From positions 272,747 to 336,746 of the forward strand of contig CAYNOT010000001.1 in assembly GCA_964398945.1 (NCBI GenBank): a stretch of DNA of 64,000 nt. The letters run 5' to 3'. Under the pieces are notes generated by a model, which ran no database searches, was not told where the DNA came from, and saw nothing but the letters and a program-made list of their open reading frames with translations. Source of the stretch: JBGTGG01 sp964398945 (GTDB lineage Bacteria > Bacteroidota > Bacteroidia > Cytophagales > Cyclobacteriaceae). Positions 35,901 through 44,506 of this stretch are shown in pieces. Both the position numbers and the translations under genes were made by a program. The first letter of the stretch is position 1, and each line of letters opens with the position of its first letter.

Positions 35901-36428
35901 ATGGGGAGAATTACTAGTGTATTGATATTATTATTGGCATCGTTTTTTGCAAACGGTCAGGAAGCAATCAAGCAACGCCCAAGTCCATTATCCATTGCCG
36001 CTGTAAAATATAAAGACTGTTATCTGAAAATAATGTATTCCCAACCACATAAAAACGGAAGGGAAATTTTCGGTAAACTGGTTCCTTACGGTGATGTATG
36101 GCGGACGGGCGCCAACGAGGCCACAGAAATGACATTGACAAAAGATATCCAGTTGAACAGCAAATTGCTAAAAGCCGGCACCTATTCAATTTTTACCATT
36201 CCTGAAAAGGAAAAGTGGACGATTATCATCAACAGTGAAGCAGGCCTTTGGGGATCCTATAATTACAATCCGACATTGGATGTACTCCGTTTTGAAGTTC
36301 CCGTAAAAATAAACACTACTCCTTACGAAGCATTCACGGTCAACATCAGGCAAATAAATGAACTCGCTACCTTGGAATTTTTATGGGATAACGTGCGGGT
36401 GGAGGTACCACTAAAATTTATCAATTGA
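35901..36428 (+). CDS. DUF2911 exported protein
   Basis: The start at 35901 (MGRITSVLILLLASFFANGQ) gives a signal peptide and 175 residues; a longer open frame from 35799 adds 34 non-conserved residues and overlaps the divergent promoter zone. DUF2911 features: KIMYSQPHKNGREIFGKLVPYGDVWRTGANEATE, LLKAGTYSIFTIPEKEKWTIIIN and GLWGSYNYNPTLDVLRFEV. DUF2911 proteins have a jelly-roll-like fold of unknown role. It lies 1 bp before the next gene, suggesting an operon with 36430-36948 and the DUF1080 gene. Confidence 0.88.
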   Translation: MGRITSVLILLLASFFANGQEAIKQRPSPLSIAAVKYKDCYLKIMYSQPHKNGREIFGKLVPYGDVWRTGANEATEMTLTKDIQLNSKLLKAGTYSIFTIPEKEKWTIIINSEAGLWGSYNYNPTLDVLRFEVPVKINTTPYEAFTVNIRQINELATLEFLWDNVRVEVPLKFIN

Positions 36429-36429
36429 C

Positions 36430-36948
36430 ATGCGGTTAAGATTCATTACCACGATATTATTGTTCGGTTTTAAATTTCAGTTGGGATTTGGCCAGGAGCT
36501 AACCGAACTCGACAAGAAAAACGGGTTCAAAGATATTTACCTCGCCTATCCGGTTGATTCCATAAAAGGGATCAAACTCAAAAAAGAATTTAAAGAGAAG
36601 CATAATGTGATGGCGAAACTCTACGAAGTAGAGAATCCTGATTACGCATCTGTAGGAAGCGTAGCTGTAAAAAAAATAGAGTTGAAGGTTTATGAAGGGT
36701 TGATCTATGAAATACAGGTAGTGACAGACAAAGACCCAAAGCTGATGAAAGGCCTGGAGCAACTTTACGGTCCTGCATCCTATAATGTGCGTAGTGCCAC
36801 CTACACCTGGACAGGCGTTAATGTTGGGCTAACCTTTATTGCAAATTCAAAGAAAACACTCGAACTCGTTTACTCCTCTTCAATCGTTGATAAGATGATG
36901 CGGGAAGTAAAAAATGAAAAAATAAAAGAAGTAGCTGATGATTTTTAA
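36430..36948 (+). CDS. Hypothetical exported protein
   Basis: 172 residues with a signal-peptide-like N-terminus (MRLRFITTILLFGFKFQLGFGQ). The body has no recognised domain; it holds YLAYPVDSIKGIKL and a PASYNVRSATYTWTGVNVGLTF segment in a pattern seen in several small Bacteroidetes exported proteins. It starts 1 bp after the DUF2911 stop and overlaps the DUF1080 gene by 11 bp, so it is part of the same operon. Function unknown. Confidence 0.7.
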   Translation: MRLRFITTILLFGFKFQLGFGQELTELDKKNGFKDIYLAYPVDSIKGIKLKKEFKEKHNVMAKLYEVENPDYASVGSVAVKKIELKVYEGLIYEIQVVTDKDPKLMKGLEQLYGPASYNVRSATYTWTGVNVGLTFIANSKKTLELVYSSSIVDKMMREVKNEKIKEVADDF

Positions 36949-37684
36949 TCGAACAAAAAACAATATCGTATTTGCTGGTTTCCTCGCGCTTGGGTCAATC
37001 AGCCTTCACGCACAGGATATGAAACCGGAAGACACAGAAGTTTGGGAACCGGAACCAACCGTTGTAAAACCAGGGAGTATTACCACAGCACCCAGTGATG
37101 CAATTGTTTTGTTTGATGGAAAAGACTTGTCGCAATGGACAAATTCAAATGGTAAAAACGCTGAGTGGAATGTCGGGGATGGTATTATGACGGTGGCACC
37201 CGGCAAGGGCGATATCCAGACAAGGCAAACTTTTGGGAGTATTCAATTGCACATTGAGTGGAGAACACCGGCAGTAGTAAAAGGTGAAGGCCAGGGCCGC
37301 GGAAATAGCGGGATATTTTTTCAGGGGATTTATGAGCTTCAGGTGTTGGACTCGTACAATAACCGCACCTACTCCAATGGGCAAGCAGGCTCAATCTATA
37401 AACAAACACCTCCCCTTGTGAATGCATCAAATGGCCCGGGCGAATGGCAAATCTATGATGTGATCTATATGGCTCCCGTCTTTAATGAAGATGGTACGTA
37501 CCAAAAAAATCCAACCATAACTGTATTTCACAACGGTGTGCTCATCCAAAACCATACGGTCATAAAAGGGACCACACCCTATATTGGCCCACCGAAAGTG
37601 GTTCAACACGCTGATGGCCCACTCCGTTTACAAGACCATTCCAACCCTACAAGTTTTCGAAATATTTGGGTTAGGGAACTTTAG
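36938..37684 (+). CDS. DUF1080 (3-keto-disaccharide hydrolase family) protein
   Basis: 248 residues. A signal peptide (TKNNIVFAGFLALGSISLHAQ) precedes a jelly-roll LamG-like domain: IVLFDGKDLSQWTNSNGKNAEW, HIEWRTPAVVKGEGQGRGNSGIFFQGIYELQVLDSYNN-type strands (NSGIFFQGIYELQVLDSYNN), GSIYKQTPPLVNASN and PLRLQDHSNPTSFRNIWVREL. DUF1080 members include exported sugar-binding hydrolases acting on 3-keto-glucosides; activity here is inferred. It is the last gene of the DUF2911 operon and overlaps the gene before it by 11 bp. Confidence 0.9.
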   Translation: MIFNRTKNNIVFAGFLALGSISLHAQDMKPEDTEVWEPEPTVVKPGSITTAPSDAIVLFDGKDLSQWTNSNGKNAEWNVGDGIMTVAPGKGDIQTRQTFGSIQLHIEWRTPAVVKGEGQGRGNSGIFFQGIYELQVLDSYNNRTYSNGQAGSIYKQTPPLVNASNGPGEWQIYDVIYMAPVFNEDGTYQKNPTITVFHNGVLIQNHTVIKGTTPYIGPPKVVQHADGPLRLQDHSNPTSFRNIWVREL

Positions 37685-37748
37685 GGGTACATTCTCTAAG
37701 TTTTTTTAGTGAACTATTTTAAGGAAGTTTTGATCGAATGTTTATAGA

Positions 37749-38366
37749 GTGAATTTAAATAAAATCATACTATCGATCGTCCTGGTAAGTATTGTCATAC
37801 TCTTGATATACCAGAAAGTCATTTCATTCCAGTTCAATGATTTAGATAAAAATTTAGAGGACGTTAAGGAGATGAAAGCCCATTTGAGTGGTAAATGGAT
37901 TGGTACCTATGAAGTATTCAATTACACTCCTGACACAACTGACAATTCTGAGAACCTGGCCCAGCTCCTTAATGGAGAAACGGACTCAACTTCAAATTTT
38001 TCACGAAAACAAAAATGGAAACCAAACAATGTAATTGAAAAAATTGCTTTAGATATTACTATTGATTCAATAAACAACATAAACTCAATTTTTATAATTG
38101 CTGAGAACAAGACAAGAACTTATGAACTCGAGTTTCTTCACTTCCTTGTTGACCATGATCCAAATGAATTCTACTTATTGATTGGAAAGAACGAGCTTAC
38201 ACGCATTTACACCTACCATTTAAATAAGCCAAAAGATGATTTTGAATTTCTTCTGGAAAAGGATTACTTAGAGTTGAAAGTGGTAGAGATTACAGAAAAG
38301 AAACTTGTCTTAGGCTCAATGATGGGTAGCAACAGTAAAATGGAGCTAACCAAAAGCAAATATTAA
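37749..38366 (+). CDS. Hypothetical membrane-anchored protein
   Basis: 205 residues from a GTG start at 37749. A single N-terminal transmembrane helix (IILSIVLVSIVILLIYQKVI) is followed by a soluble region with no recognised domain, containing LSGKWIGTYEVFNYTPDTT, which looks like the first strand of a lipocalin-type (THAP4/DUF1794-like) barrel, although the rest was not confirmed as such. Its 3' end overlaps the convergent symporter gene by 4 bp. Function unknown. Confidence 0.6.
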   Translation: MNLNKIILSIVLVSIVILLIYQKVISFQFNDLDKNLEDVKEMKAHLSGKWIGTYEVFNYTPDTTDNSENLAQLLNGETDSTSNFSRKQKWKPNNVIEKIALDITIDSINNINSIFIIAENKTRTYELEFLHFLVDHDPNEFYLLIGKNELTRIYTYHLNKPKDDFEFLLEKDYLELKVVEITEKKLVLGSMMGSNSKMELTKSKY

Positions 38367-40057
38367 TTTGGTTTACTATCATCAATAAAATACTGAACCA
38401 CCAAACCAACAATCACAACAATAAAACTCCCGATTATATTGAAAAGGAGATACGCAATGTCGGTGAACACATAGCAATACAATACAAAAACTTCCGCGAG
38501 GATGGCCGCCCAGAATACCGCTGTTCCTTTAACCCGTTTGATATAAAAGGCGGTCAAGAAAATCCCCAGGATCGTACCGTAAAAAAGTGATCCGATAATA
38601 TTCACAAACTGGATCAAGTTCTCCGCAAAGCTGGCCAGTGAAGCAAAGGCCATGGCGAGCAGTGCCCAAAATATTGTAATCCACCGGGAGGCCTTTAAAT
38701 AATGCAACGGATTTCCATCCGCTTTAATGTTCCTTTTATAAATATCAACGGTTGTGGTGGAGGCCAATGCATTTAATTCCCCAGCCATCGATCCCATCGC
38801 GGCCAAAAACATAACTGCCAATAATAACCCGATAACACCATGTGGCAGGTTGGATAAAACAAAATTCAAAAAAACAAAATCAACATCTTGCGTTTTAGCT
38901 CCCGGTATTGCTGCTGCAATTGTGGTCCGAACAGAATCCCGTATTATCTTTTCCTCTGCTTGATATTTTAAAACATCATTCCTGGAAGTCTCAATCAATG
39001 CTTCATCTTTGGAATGGATACCCGATACCAATGCATCCACGGCTGTCCTTTTGTTTTCGTAAACTTTGTCAAATTCTTCATCGAGGGCTTGTAAATTATC
39101 CCTTTGCACGGTCTCCATTGCCCGGCCTTTCAAAACCTGATTATGGAAAACAGGAGGTTGTATAAATAAATAAAACACAAAAACCATTACACCAATAAAA
39201 AGTATAACGAACTGCATGGGCACTTTCAGCAAGCCATTGAACATCAACCCCATCCTGCTCTCTGTTATCGACTTCCCACCTAAATACCGTGCAACCTGTG
39301 ATTGATCGGTGCCAAAATATGAAAGAAACAAGAAGGTACTGGCAAACAATCCGGTCCAGATATTATAGCGATCGTTGATATCAAATTCAAGATTCACCAA
39401 ATTCATTTTACCAAGCTCCCCGGCAATCTGAACCGAATCGGTAAAGGAGATATGGTCTGGCAACATGTTGAATGCAAGGAAACCAGCCAATAACATCCCA
39501 CTAATAACAACCGTCAATTGCTGGCGTTGTGTCAAACTAACTGCACGTGTTCCTCCTGATACGCTATAGATCATTACCCCCACTCCTATCAAAATGGTTG
39601 TTGCAGAAATAGACCACCCTAAAATTGTTGAGAGAACAATAGCGGGAGCATACAAGGTAATCCCGGCTGCCATTCCCCTGGAGAGCAAAAACAATGTTGC
39701 GCCAAGCGCCCGTGTTTTTAAGTCAAAGCGTGTCTCCAAATATTCATACGCTGTAAAAACTTTTAACTTATAATAAATAGGAACCATTGTATAGGAAATG
39801 ATTACCATCGCTAAAGGAAGCCCAAAATAAAATTGGAGGAAACGCATTCCATCTTCAAATGCCTGGCCGGGTGTGGAGAGAAAGGTAACAGCACTCGCTT
39901 GTGTGGCCATGATGGAAACACCGATCATCCACCACTTCATGGTGTTGTCACCTTTAAGATAACCCTCTATGTCTTTACTTCCTGTGGTTTTCCAAACACC
40001 ATACAATACAATACCGACAATGGTACCAAAGAGCACAATCCAATCGATAGTGTTCAT
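38363..40057 (-). CDS. Sodium:solute symporter (SSS family)
   Basis: 564 residues with about 13 transmembrane helices. SSS hallmarks: MIGVSIMATQASAVTFLSTPG in the second helix, YEYLETRFDLKTRALGATLFLLSR, GTRAVSLTQRQQL and the final ~LFYGTILGIFLTAFY. A polar insert of about 90 residues (~310-400, KVYENKRTAVDALVSGIHSK) sits between two membrane helices, as seen in Bacteroidetes members of the family. Substrate is unknown; solute uptake driven by sodium is inferred from the family. It is translationally coupled (TGA/ATG, 4-bp overlap) to an upstream small membrane gene, and the PIG-L gene lies before that, so the three form one leftward operon. Confidence 0.92.
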   Translation of the reverse strand: MNTIDWIVLFGTIVGIVLYGVWKTTGSKDIEGYLKGDNTMKWWMIGVSIMATQASAVTFLSTPGQAFEDGMRFLQFYFGLPLAMVIISYTMVPIYYKLKVFTAYEYLETRFDLKTRALGATLFLLSRGMAAGITLYAPAIVLSTILGWSISATTILIGVGVMIYSVSGGTRAVSLTQRQQLTVVISGMLLAGFLAFNMLPDHISFTDSVQIAGELGKMNLVNLEFDINDRYNIWTGLFASTFLFLSYFGTDQSQVARYLGGKSITESRMGLMFNGLLKVPMQFVILFIGVMVFVFYLFIQPPVFHNQVLKGRAMETVQRDNLQALDEEFDKVYENKRTAVDALVSGIHSKDEALIETSRNDVLKYQAEEKIIRDSVRTTIAAAIPGAKTQDVDFVFLNFVLSNLPHGVIGLLLAVMFLAAMGSMAGELNALASTTTVDIYKRNIKADGNPLHYLKASRWITIFWALLAMAFASLASFAENLIQFVNIIGSLFYGTILGIFLTAFYIKRVKGTAVFWAAILAEVFVLYCYVFTDIAYLLFNIIGSFIVVIVGLVVQYFIDDSKPN

Positions 40058-40170
40058 GAAAAGGAAAACGTTAGCCAGGAGAACAAAAGAACTTCAACAG
40101 CAAGTGCTGCGAGGATGAGCCAATACCAATGGCCCCATTTTTTGAATACTGGCGGATGGTCTTCTTCCAT
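40054..40170 (-). CDS. Small single-span membrane protein coupled to the SSS symporter
   Basis: A 38-residue reading frame (MEEDHPPVFKKW ... FSWLTFSFS) fits exactly between PIG-L and the symporter. It begins 12 bases after the PIG-L stop and its TGA overlaps the symporter ATG by 4 bases (ATGA). It has a polar, Pro-containing head, a positively charged and aromatic K-K-W-G-H-W-Y-W stretch and one hydrophobic helix, a typical layout for a small accessory membrane subunit. Similar tiny frames before SSS genes are common in Bacteroidetes and are usually missed in annotation. A role as an accessory subunit is inference. Confidence 0.7.
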   Translation of the reverse strand: MEEDHPPVFKKWGHWYWLILAALAVEVLLFSWLTFSFS

Positions 40171-40181
40171 GGCATTTTTTT

Positions 40182-42680
40182 TTATTGCCCTGTTACTCTG
40201 GCAGGTTCAGGATTATTTTTATTACTTAAGGAAACAATATTGGAAAACAATTTATACGCCCCGGGAACACCTTCGGGAAGTTCGCGAAAAAATGACAACC
40301 CGGTATACACGTAGTTACCTTCGCCATACTTCGCAATCAACAAACTTCCATCACTGGGTTTTTCACCGGTATCATTCATTGAAAGGATGGCCTCAAACGC
40401 TTCATCCCATTTGTTGGGATAATACAAACCACGTTCTTGCACCCAACCATCAAAATCTCTGGCAGTGATTTTATTTGGAAAATTCATTACCACATGATCT
40501 GGTTTTAGTATCCTAACTTCTGCTTCCTCTTCTGTAACACGATCGCGCGAAAGCGCTAATGGATAAGGAGTAAATTTATCAATATTGGTAGTGGTATTGT
40601 ATTGCACAACCAGTGTTCCGCCTTGTTTCATGTAGTTAAAAAGATCAGGCATCACAAACTCCAATCGTTCATTGGTATTGATAGCACGAACTCCAAGCAC
40701 CACTGCATCTACCCTTTTCAGGTTCTCCAGGGTTACTTCCTCATCTTTCATTTCCCAAACCTGATAGCCCATTGTCCTTAGTGCCAGCGGAATATCATCC
40801 CCAGCGCCACGAATATACCCGATCACTTCCCCACTACGCTTAATATCCATTTTCACAATTTTTGCTTCCGCTACCGGCAGTAAGGTCTGAATCGGAAAAT
40901 GATCATAATTGATTTCGTGAAGGCTCTTGCTGTATTGCACACCATTGATTTCTACAATCGCCTTCATGGTTGCTGTAATTTCCCCATCGGAAGGAGTCAC
41001 CGAAAACGCAACCATGCGTTCTTCACCACGATTGGCAATCTCAAAAGCCTGCATGCCGGGTTCTGATTTCCAACCCTTTGGCAAACTTAGTTTCACATGG
41101 CCCTTTATATTTTTATCGGCAGACTTAATCGTTACCTGCACATTTTTGGGATTGTTGTCTTTAAAGATAATAACTGATTCAGGGAGATTGACAAAAACAG
41201 GCGGGGTTATTTCAACCGGACGGGTTTGCTCACCATCAACCCGGTCGGTCCATGAATATTCAAAAGGGACATTTACGGTAATATCTTTCCCCTGAACTTT
41301 CAAATAGAAGGTAGCCACTAAGGCAGGATCATTTTCCGGTTTTCCAATATTGGATTTATCCGGAACGGCAAACATTCCTAACCCGTGTGGGTTGCTTAAC
41401 CAATAGGGGTCTGAATATTTTCGTTTATCATTTAGTTTGCGTTGGATCGTAAAGTTCAATGCCTTGTTGTTTTGCAGCGGTATGTTAAAAGCAGAATCAA
41501 AATTTATATCAGGTGCATTGACTTTTTGAACAACGACATCAGCAGCTGAGCGGTTGACAATTTCCACTGTGCAGTTAATGCTTGAACCTGGTGAAACCCA
41601 ATAGTTATCAGCACGTACCGCCATGTATAATCCCAAACAAGATTGGATCAAGGCATCTACATCCTTAAGCTTTCTTTCCTTCCATACACTTGCATCAAGT
41701 GCGGCAATAGCCATTCTGATTTCAAACAGGTTATTGACTATTCCTGCCGGATTCTCCGGATCAAAATTGGAGATTGCCTTCTCAATCAACACCCGTACCT
41801 TCTCACCACCTTTCAGCCTGCCCCACGTAGTATTGACACCGTCAAAAATATCTTTTGTTGAAGCCTCTCCTTTCACGAATTCCAAAAACTCCAATTCATC
41901 ACCACGTGTCCCCCGCGATCCAAACCCCTGGCTTTTATGTTGGCTCCTGCTGCGTGCTGCAATTTCCGGATACGATTCACCTAGTAGTGCGTTGTACCCA
42001 CCAACATTTACAACCGTAATCCCCGGGGTATTTTCATCAATCGAAGTATTCCACCAGCGACCGGTATTGGTATAAATCCGTTTGGGTTGCCAAACACCAA
42101 ATTCCTTTACCTGATCCGGATACCGGTTTTCTTTTGCAGAAATATCAAAAGCCTCTTGCGCCAATACAGCAGATGCGGTATGGTGTCCATGGCCCGCACG
42201 TTCATCGGGAGGAAACCGGGTGATAATAACATCGGGCTTAAACTTTCGAAAAACACGCACGACATCCGAAAGCACTTCTTCCTTGCTCCATATTTTCATG
42301 GTCTCCTCAACCGATTTGGAATAACCAAAATCATTGGCGCGTGTGAAAAATTGTGTGCCGCCATCGATCCTTCGTGCTGCCAATAATTCTTGAGTACGAA
42401 TCAACCCAAGAAGGTCGCCCATCTCAGGGCCAATTAAATTTTGCCCACCATCACCGCGTGTCATCGATAAATAAGCCGTCTCTGCCAATTGACCATTTGC
42501 CATGAAGGTAATGATCCGTGTATTCTCATCATCGGGATGTGCCGCCACATACAAAACCGATCCGAGAAAATTCAGTTTTTTAAGCTGGAGTTGAAGCTGG
42601 GCAGCATTGGGTTGTTGGTTGATTTGTGCTGTTGCGAAAACCGCAGCACAAACCAATATAAAAGTAAAAGTATGTTTCAT
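40182..42680 (-). CDS. PIG-L family deacetylase with large C-terminal extension, exported
   Basis: The start at 42680 (MKHTFTFILVCAAVFATAQ) gives a signal peptide and 832 residues; six more residues upstream are open. The catalytic PIG-L/LmbE domain occupies ~35-250 with AAHPDDENTRIITF (metal-binding AHPDDE), TRGDGGQNLIG and ERAGHGHHTASAV (HxxH). The remaining ~550 residues contain FN3-like and DJ-1/ThuA-like regions (HFPIQTLLP ... DAVVLGVRAINTNERLEF). It deacetylates an N-acetyl sugar or conjugate in the periplasm (inference). It is followed by the 38-residue membrane gene and the SSS symporter, which suggests the operon harvests a sugar derivative and imports a product. Confidence 0.9.
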   Translation of the reverse strand: MKHTFTFILVCAAVFATAQINQQPNAAQLQLQLKKLNFLGSVLYVAAHPDDENTRIITFMANGQLAETAYLSMTRGDGGQNLIGPEMGDLLGLIRTQELLAARRIDGGTQFFTRANDFGYSKSVEETMKIWSKEEVLSDVVRVFRKFKPDVIITRFPPDERAGHGHHTASAVLAQEAFDISAKENRYPDQVKEFGVWQPKRIYTNTGRWWNTSIDENTPGITVVNVGGYNALLGESYPEIAARSRSQHKSQGFGSRGTRGDELEFLEFVKGEASTKDIFDGVNTTWGRLKGGEKVRVLIEKAISNFDPENPAGIVNNLFEIRMAIAALDASVWKERKLKDVDALIQSCLGLYMAVRADNYWVSPGSSINCTVEIVNRSAADVVVQKVNAPDINFDSAFNIPLQNNKALNFTIQRKLNDKRKYSDPYWLSNPHGLGMFAVPDKSNIGKPENDPALVATFYLKVQGKDITVNVPFEYSWTDRVDGEQTRPVEITPPVFVNLPESVIIFKDNNPKNVQVTIKSADKNIKGHVKLSLPKGWKSEPGMQAFEIANRGEERMVAFSVTPSDGEITATMKAIVEINGVQYSKSLHEINYDHFPIQTLLPVAEAKIVKMDIKRSGEVIGYIRGAGDDIPLALRTMGYQVWEMKDEEVTLENLKRVDAVVLGVRAINTNERLEFVMPDLFNYMKQGGTLVVQYNTTTNIDKFTPYPLALSRDRVTEEEAEVRILKPDHVVMNFPNKITARDFDGWVQERGLYYPNKWDEAFEAILSMNDTGEKPSDGSLLIAKYGEGNYVYTGLSFFRELPEGVPGAYKLFSNIVSLSNKNNPEPARVTGQ

Positions 42681-42781
42681 GATTTTGAATCCTAACAAAG
42701 GGGCAATTTAGCAATCGGTCATCCTAAACAGCAGAACCTTATACAATCTGTAATATGGTTTTATAAGTGGCAGCAGGTTTT

Positions 42782-43249
42782 TTAGAATTTCCCTCGTTTT
42801 TCCCCATTTACAAAGAAAGAACCATCCTCTTCAATAAATATTACGATTTTAGAAACCTGCTGCTTGCTTTTGTCCAATAAGAACAATGTGTATTCGTGCG
42901 GTGTTACCCGATCTTTCATATCATCGGTAAACCCCATTTCAATAGAAACTGTTGATCCCGATTTTATTCCGCGCTTGGTCATAAACTGCGTTGCCCCTTT
43001 AAACCCCAGTATCCGTTCTTCATTCTCGTTGGCCTTTAAAATTTCAACGTTTAAGGTCAAATAAGGAAGCGGACTATTATTAACCCTGCGGGAATGTTCT
43101 TGTGACGATTCATCAAATTTAAACTCGTAAGCACTGGAGGCTGGCCGGACTTTAAACTGGTAATCAAGTTTCACCTCAAATTCTTCTGATGGTTTATATG
43201 GAACAACCGCTTGATTAATGAAAAGGGCTAAAAGTACTACTAGAATCAT
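42782..43249 (-). CDS. Hypothetical exported protein
   Basis: 155 residues. The N-terminus MILVVLLALFINQAVVPYKP looks like a signal peptide or anchor. The rest is beta-rich with no recognised domain (FEVKLDYQFKVRPASSAYEF and GSTVSIEMGFTDDMKDR). It lies between the galE gene and the PIG-L gene on the same strand with gaps of about 100 bp on both sides, so it may be independent. Function unknown. Confidence 0.6.
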   Translation of the reverse strand: MILVVLLALFINQAVVPYKPSEEFEVKLDYQFKVRPASSAYEFKFDESSQEHSRRVNNSPLPYLTLNVEILKANENEERILGFKGATQFMTKRGIKSGSTVSIEMGFTDDMKDRVTPHEYTLFLLDKSKQQVSKIVIFIEEDGSFFVNGEKRGKF

Positions 43250-43339
43250 GTGTCAATTTACGATTAATAGAGAGAGAATATTATGTTACGACCGGAATTA
43301 AAACCCACCGGCAGGACTGCTTCCACCAAAATACCGCAA

Positions 43340-44383
43340 CTAGGTAGTTGTTAATTCAGGGTGTTGCAGAATATATTGTTGCCATTTCCATGCCGATCGC
43401 ATCATATCATCCAACCCTAATTCAGGTTTCCAACCCAACTCCACGTTTGCCATCCCTGTATCTGCATAAATCTTCTCTATATCACCGCTTCTCCTTCCCA
43501 CAATTTTATAGTTCACCTTTACACCCGTCACACGTTCGAACGAGGTAATAGCTTCCAGTACAGAATAGCCATTTCCAGTTCCCAGGTTATAGAATTCGAA
43601 ATTTGATTTTTGCTTCCTTTTCAACATCCTGTCGAGTGCCAGCACATGCGCCTTTGCCAAATCAGTAACGTGGATAAAATCCCGAATGGCCGTGCCGTCA
43701 GGGGTATTGTAATCATTGCCAAAAACAGAAAGCTCTTTTCGTATTCCGGCTGCCGTTTGCATAATGAAAGGAACCAAATTAGCGGGCGTACCAATTGGCA
43801 ATTCACCAATCAATGCAGAAGCATCCGCCCCTACCGGGTTAAAGTAGCGCAACGAAATTACGTGTTGGTTTGGGTTTGCTTTACACGTGTCCCGCAATAT
43901 CTCTTCGCATATTTGCTTCGTATTTCCATACGGTGACTCAGCAGGTTGAAATGGCGTATGTTCAGTTACCGGAAGGATTTCGGGCTGCCCATACACGGTG
44001 CAGGAAGAAGAAAACACAATCTTGGATCGCTTTCCTTTTAACGCACGCATCACGTTTATCAACGAGTATAAATTATTATGATAATACAATAAGGGGTTTT
44101 CCACTGATTCACCCACTGCTTTACTGGCTGCAAAATGGATGACCATGTCCATATCCGGATGGCGTTCAAACAAATCGAAAACCCTGGATTCTTCGCATAA
44201 GTCAAAAGCATGGAACTCAGGCCTTACCGAAGCAATCTTTTCAATATTGTCCAAGACCTTTTCACTAGCATTGGATAGGTCATCGACAATCACCACATCG
44301 TAGCCGGCACGGATCAATTCAACTGTTGTGTGTGACCCAATAAACCCAAGCCCACCGGTGACCAAAATTTTCGGCTTTTCCAT
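43340..44383 (-). CDS. galE: UDP-glucose 4-epimerase
   Basis: The start at 44383 (MEKPKILVTGGLGFIGSHTT) gives 347 residues, close to the 338 of the classical enzyme; a 16-residue extension to 44431 would include the -7 box and is rejected. The Rossmann GxxGxxG (GGLGFIGS), the catalytic Ser in SSSCTVYGQP, YxxxK (YGNTKQI, with Tyr as general base) and NPVGADASALIGELP match GalE. It interconverts UDP-glucose and UDP-galactose for surface polysaccharides. It stands alone, with a -7 box 30-37 bp upstream. Confidence 0.95.
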   Translation of the reverse strand: MEKPKILVTGGLGFIGSHTTVELIRAGYDVVIVDDLSNASEKVLDNIEKIASVRPEFHAFDLCEESRVFDLFERHPDMDMVIHFAASKAVGESVENPLLYYHNNLYSLINVMRALKGKRSKIVFSSSCTVYGQPEILPVTEHTPFQPAESPYGNTKQICEEILRDTCKANPNQHVISLRYFNPVGADASALIGELPIGTPANLVPFIMQTAAGIRKELSVFGNDYNTPDGTAIRDFIHVTDLAKAHVLALDRMLKRKQKSNFEFYNLGTGNGYSVLEAITSFERVTGVKVNYKIVGRRSGDIEKIYADTGMANVELGWKPELGLDDMMRSAWKWQQYILQHPELTTT

Positions 44384-44412
44384 TCTTCGCTTCTTTAAAA
44401 ATATAGTGATGG

Positions 44413-44420
44413 CAAAAATA
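44413..44420 (-). promoter_or_regulatory. Bacteroidetes-type -7 element for galE
   Basis: TATTTTTG on the minus strand matches TAnnTTTG exactly, 30 to 37 bases before the galE start at 44383. It lies inside the rejected upstream extension of the frame. A -33 element was not clear. Confidence 0.45.
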
Positions 44421-44506
44421 GTAGAGTACAACCAAAAAAATAGTTTTCTATTGACTTACTTGAATTTATCTGTGGCAAACTGGCTCCAAGTTTTTATCTT
44501 CATTGA

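Noticed and set aside
39833..40468. 211-residue plus-strand frame
   Set aside because: It runs antisense to the symporter, small membrane gene and PIG-L gene, all supported by motifs and overlaps.
41623..42075. 150-residue plus-strand frame
   Set aside because: Antisense shadow of the PIG-L gene.
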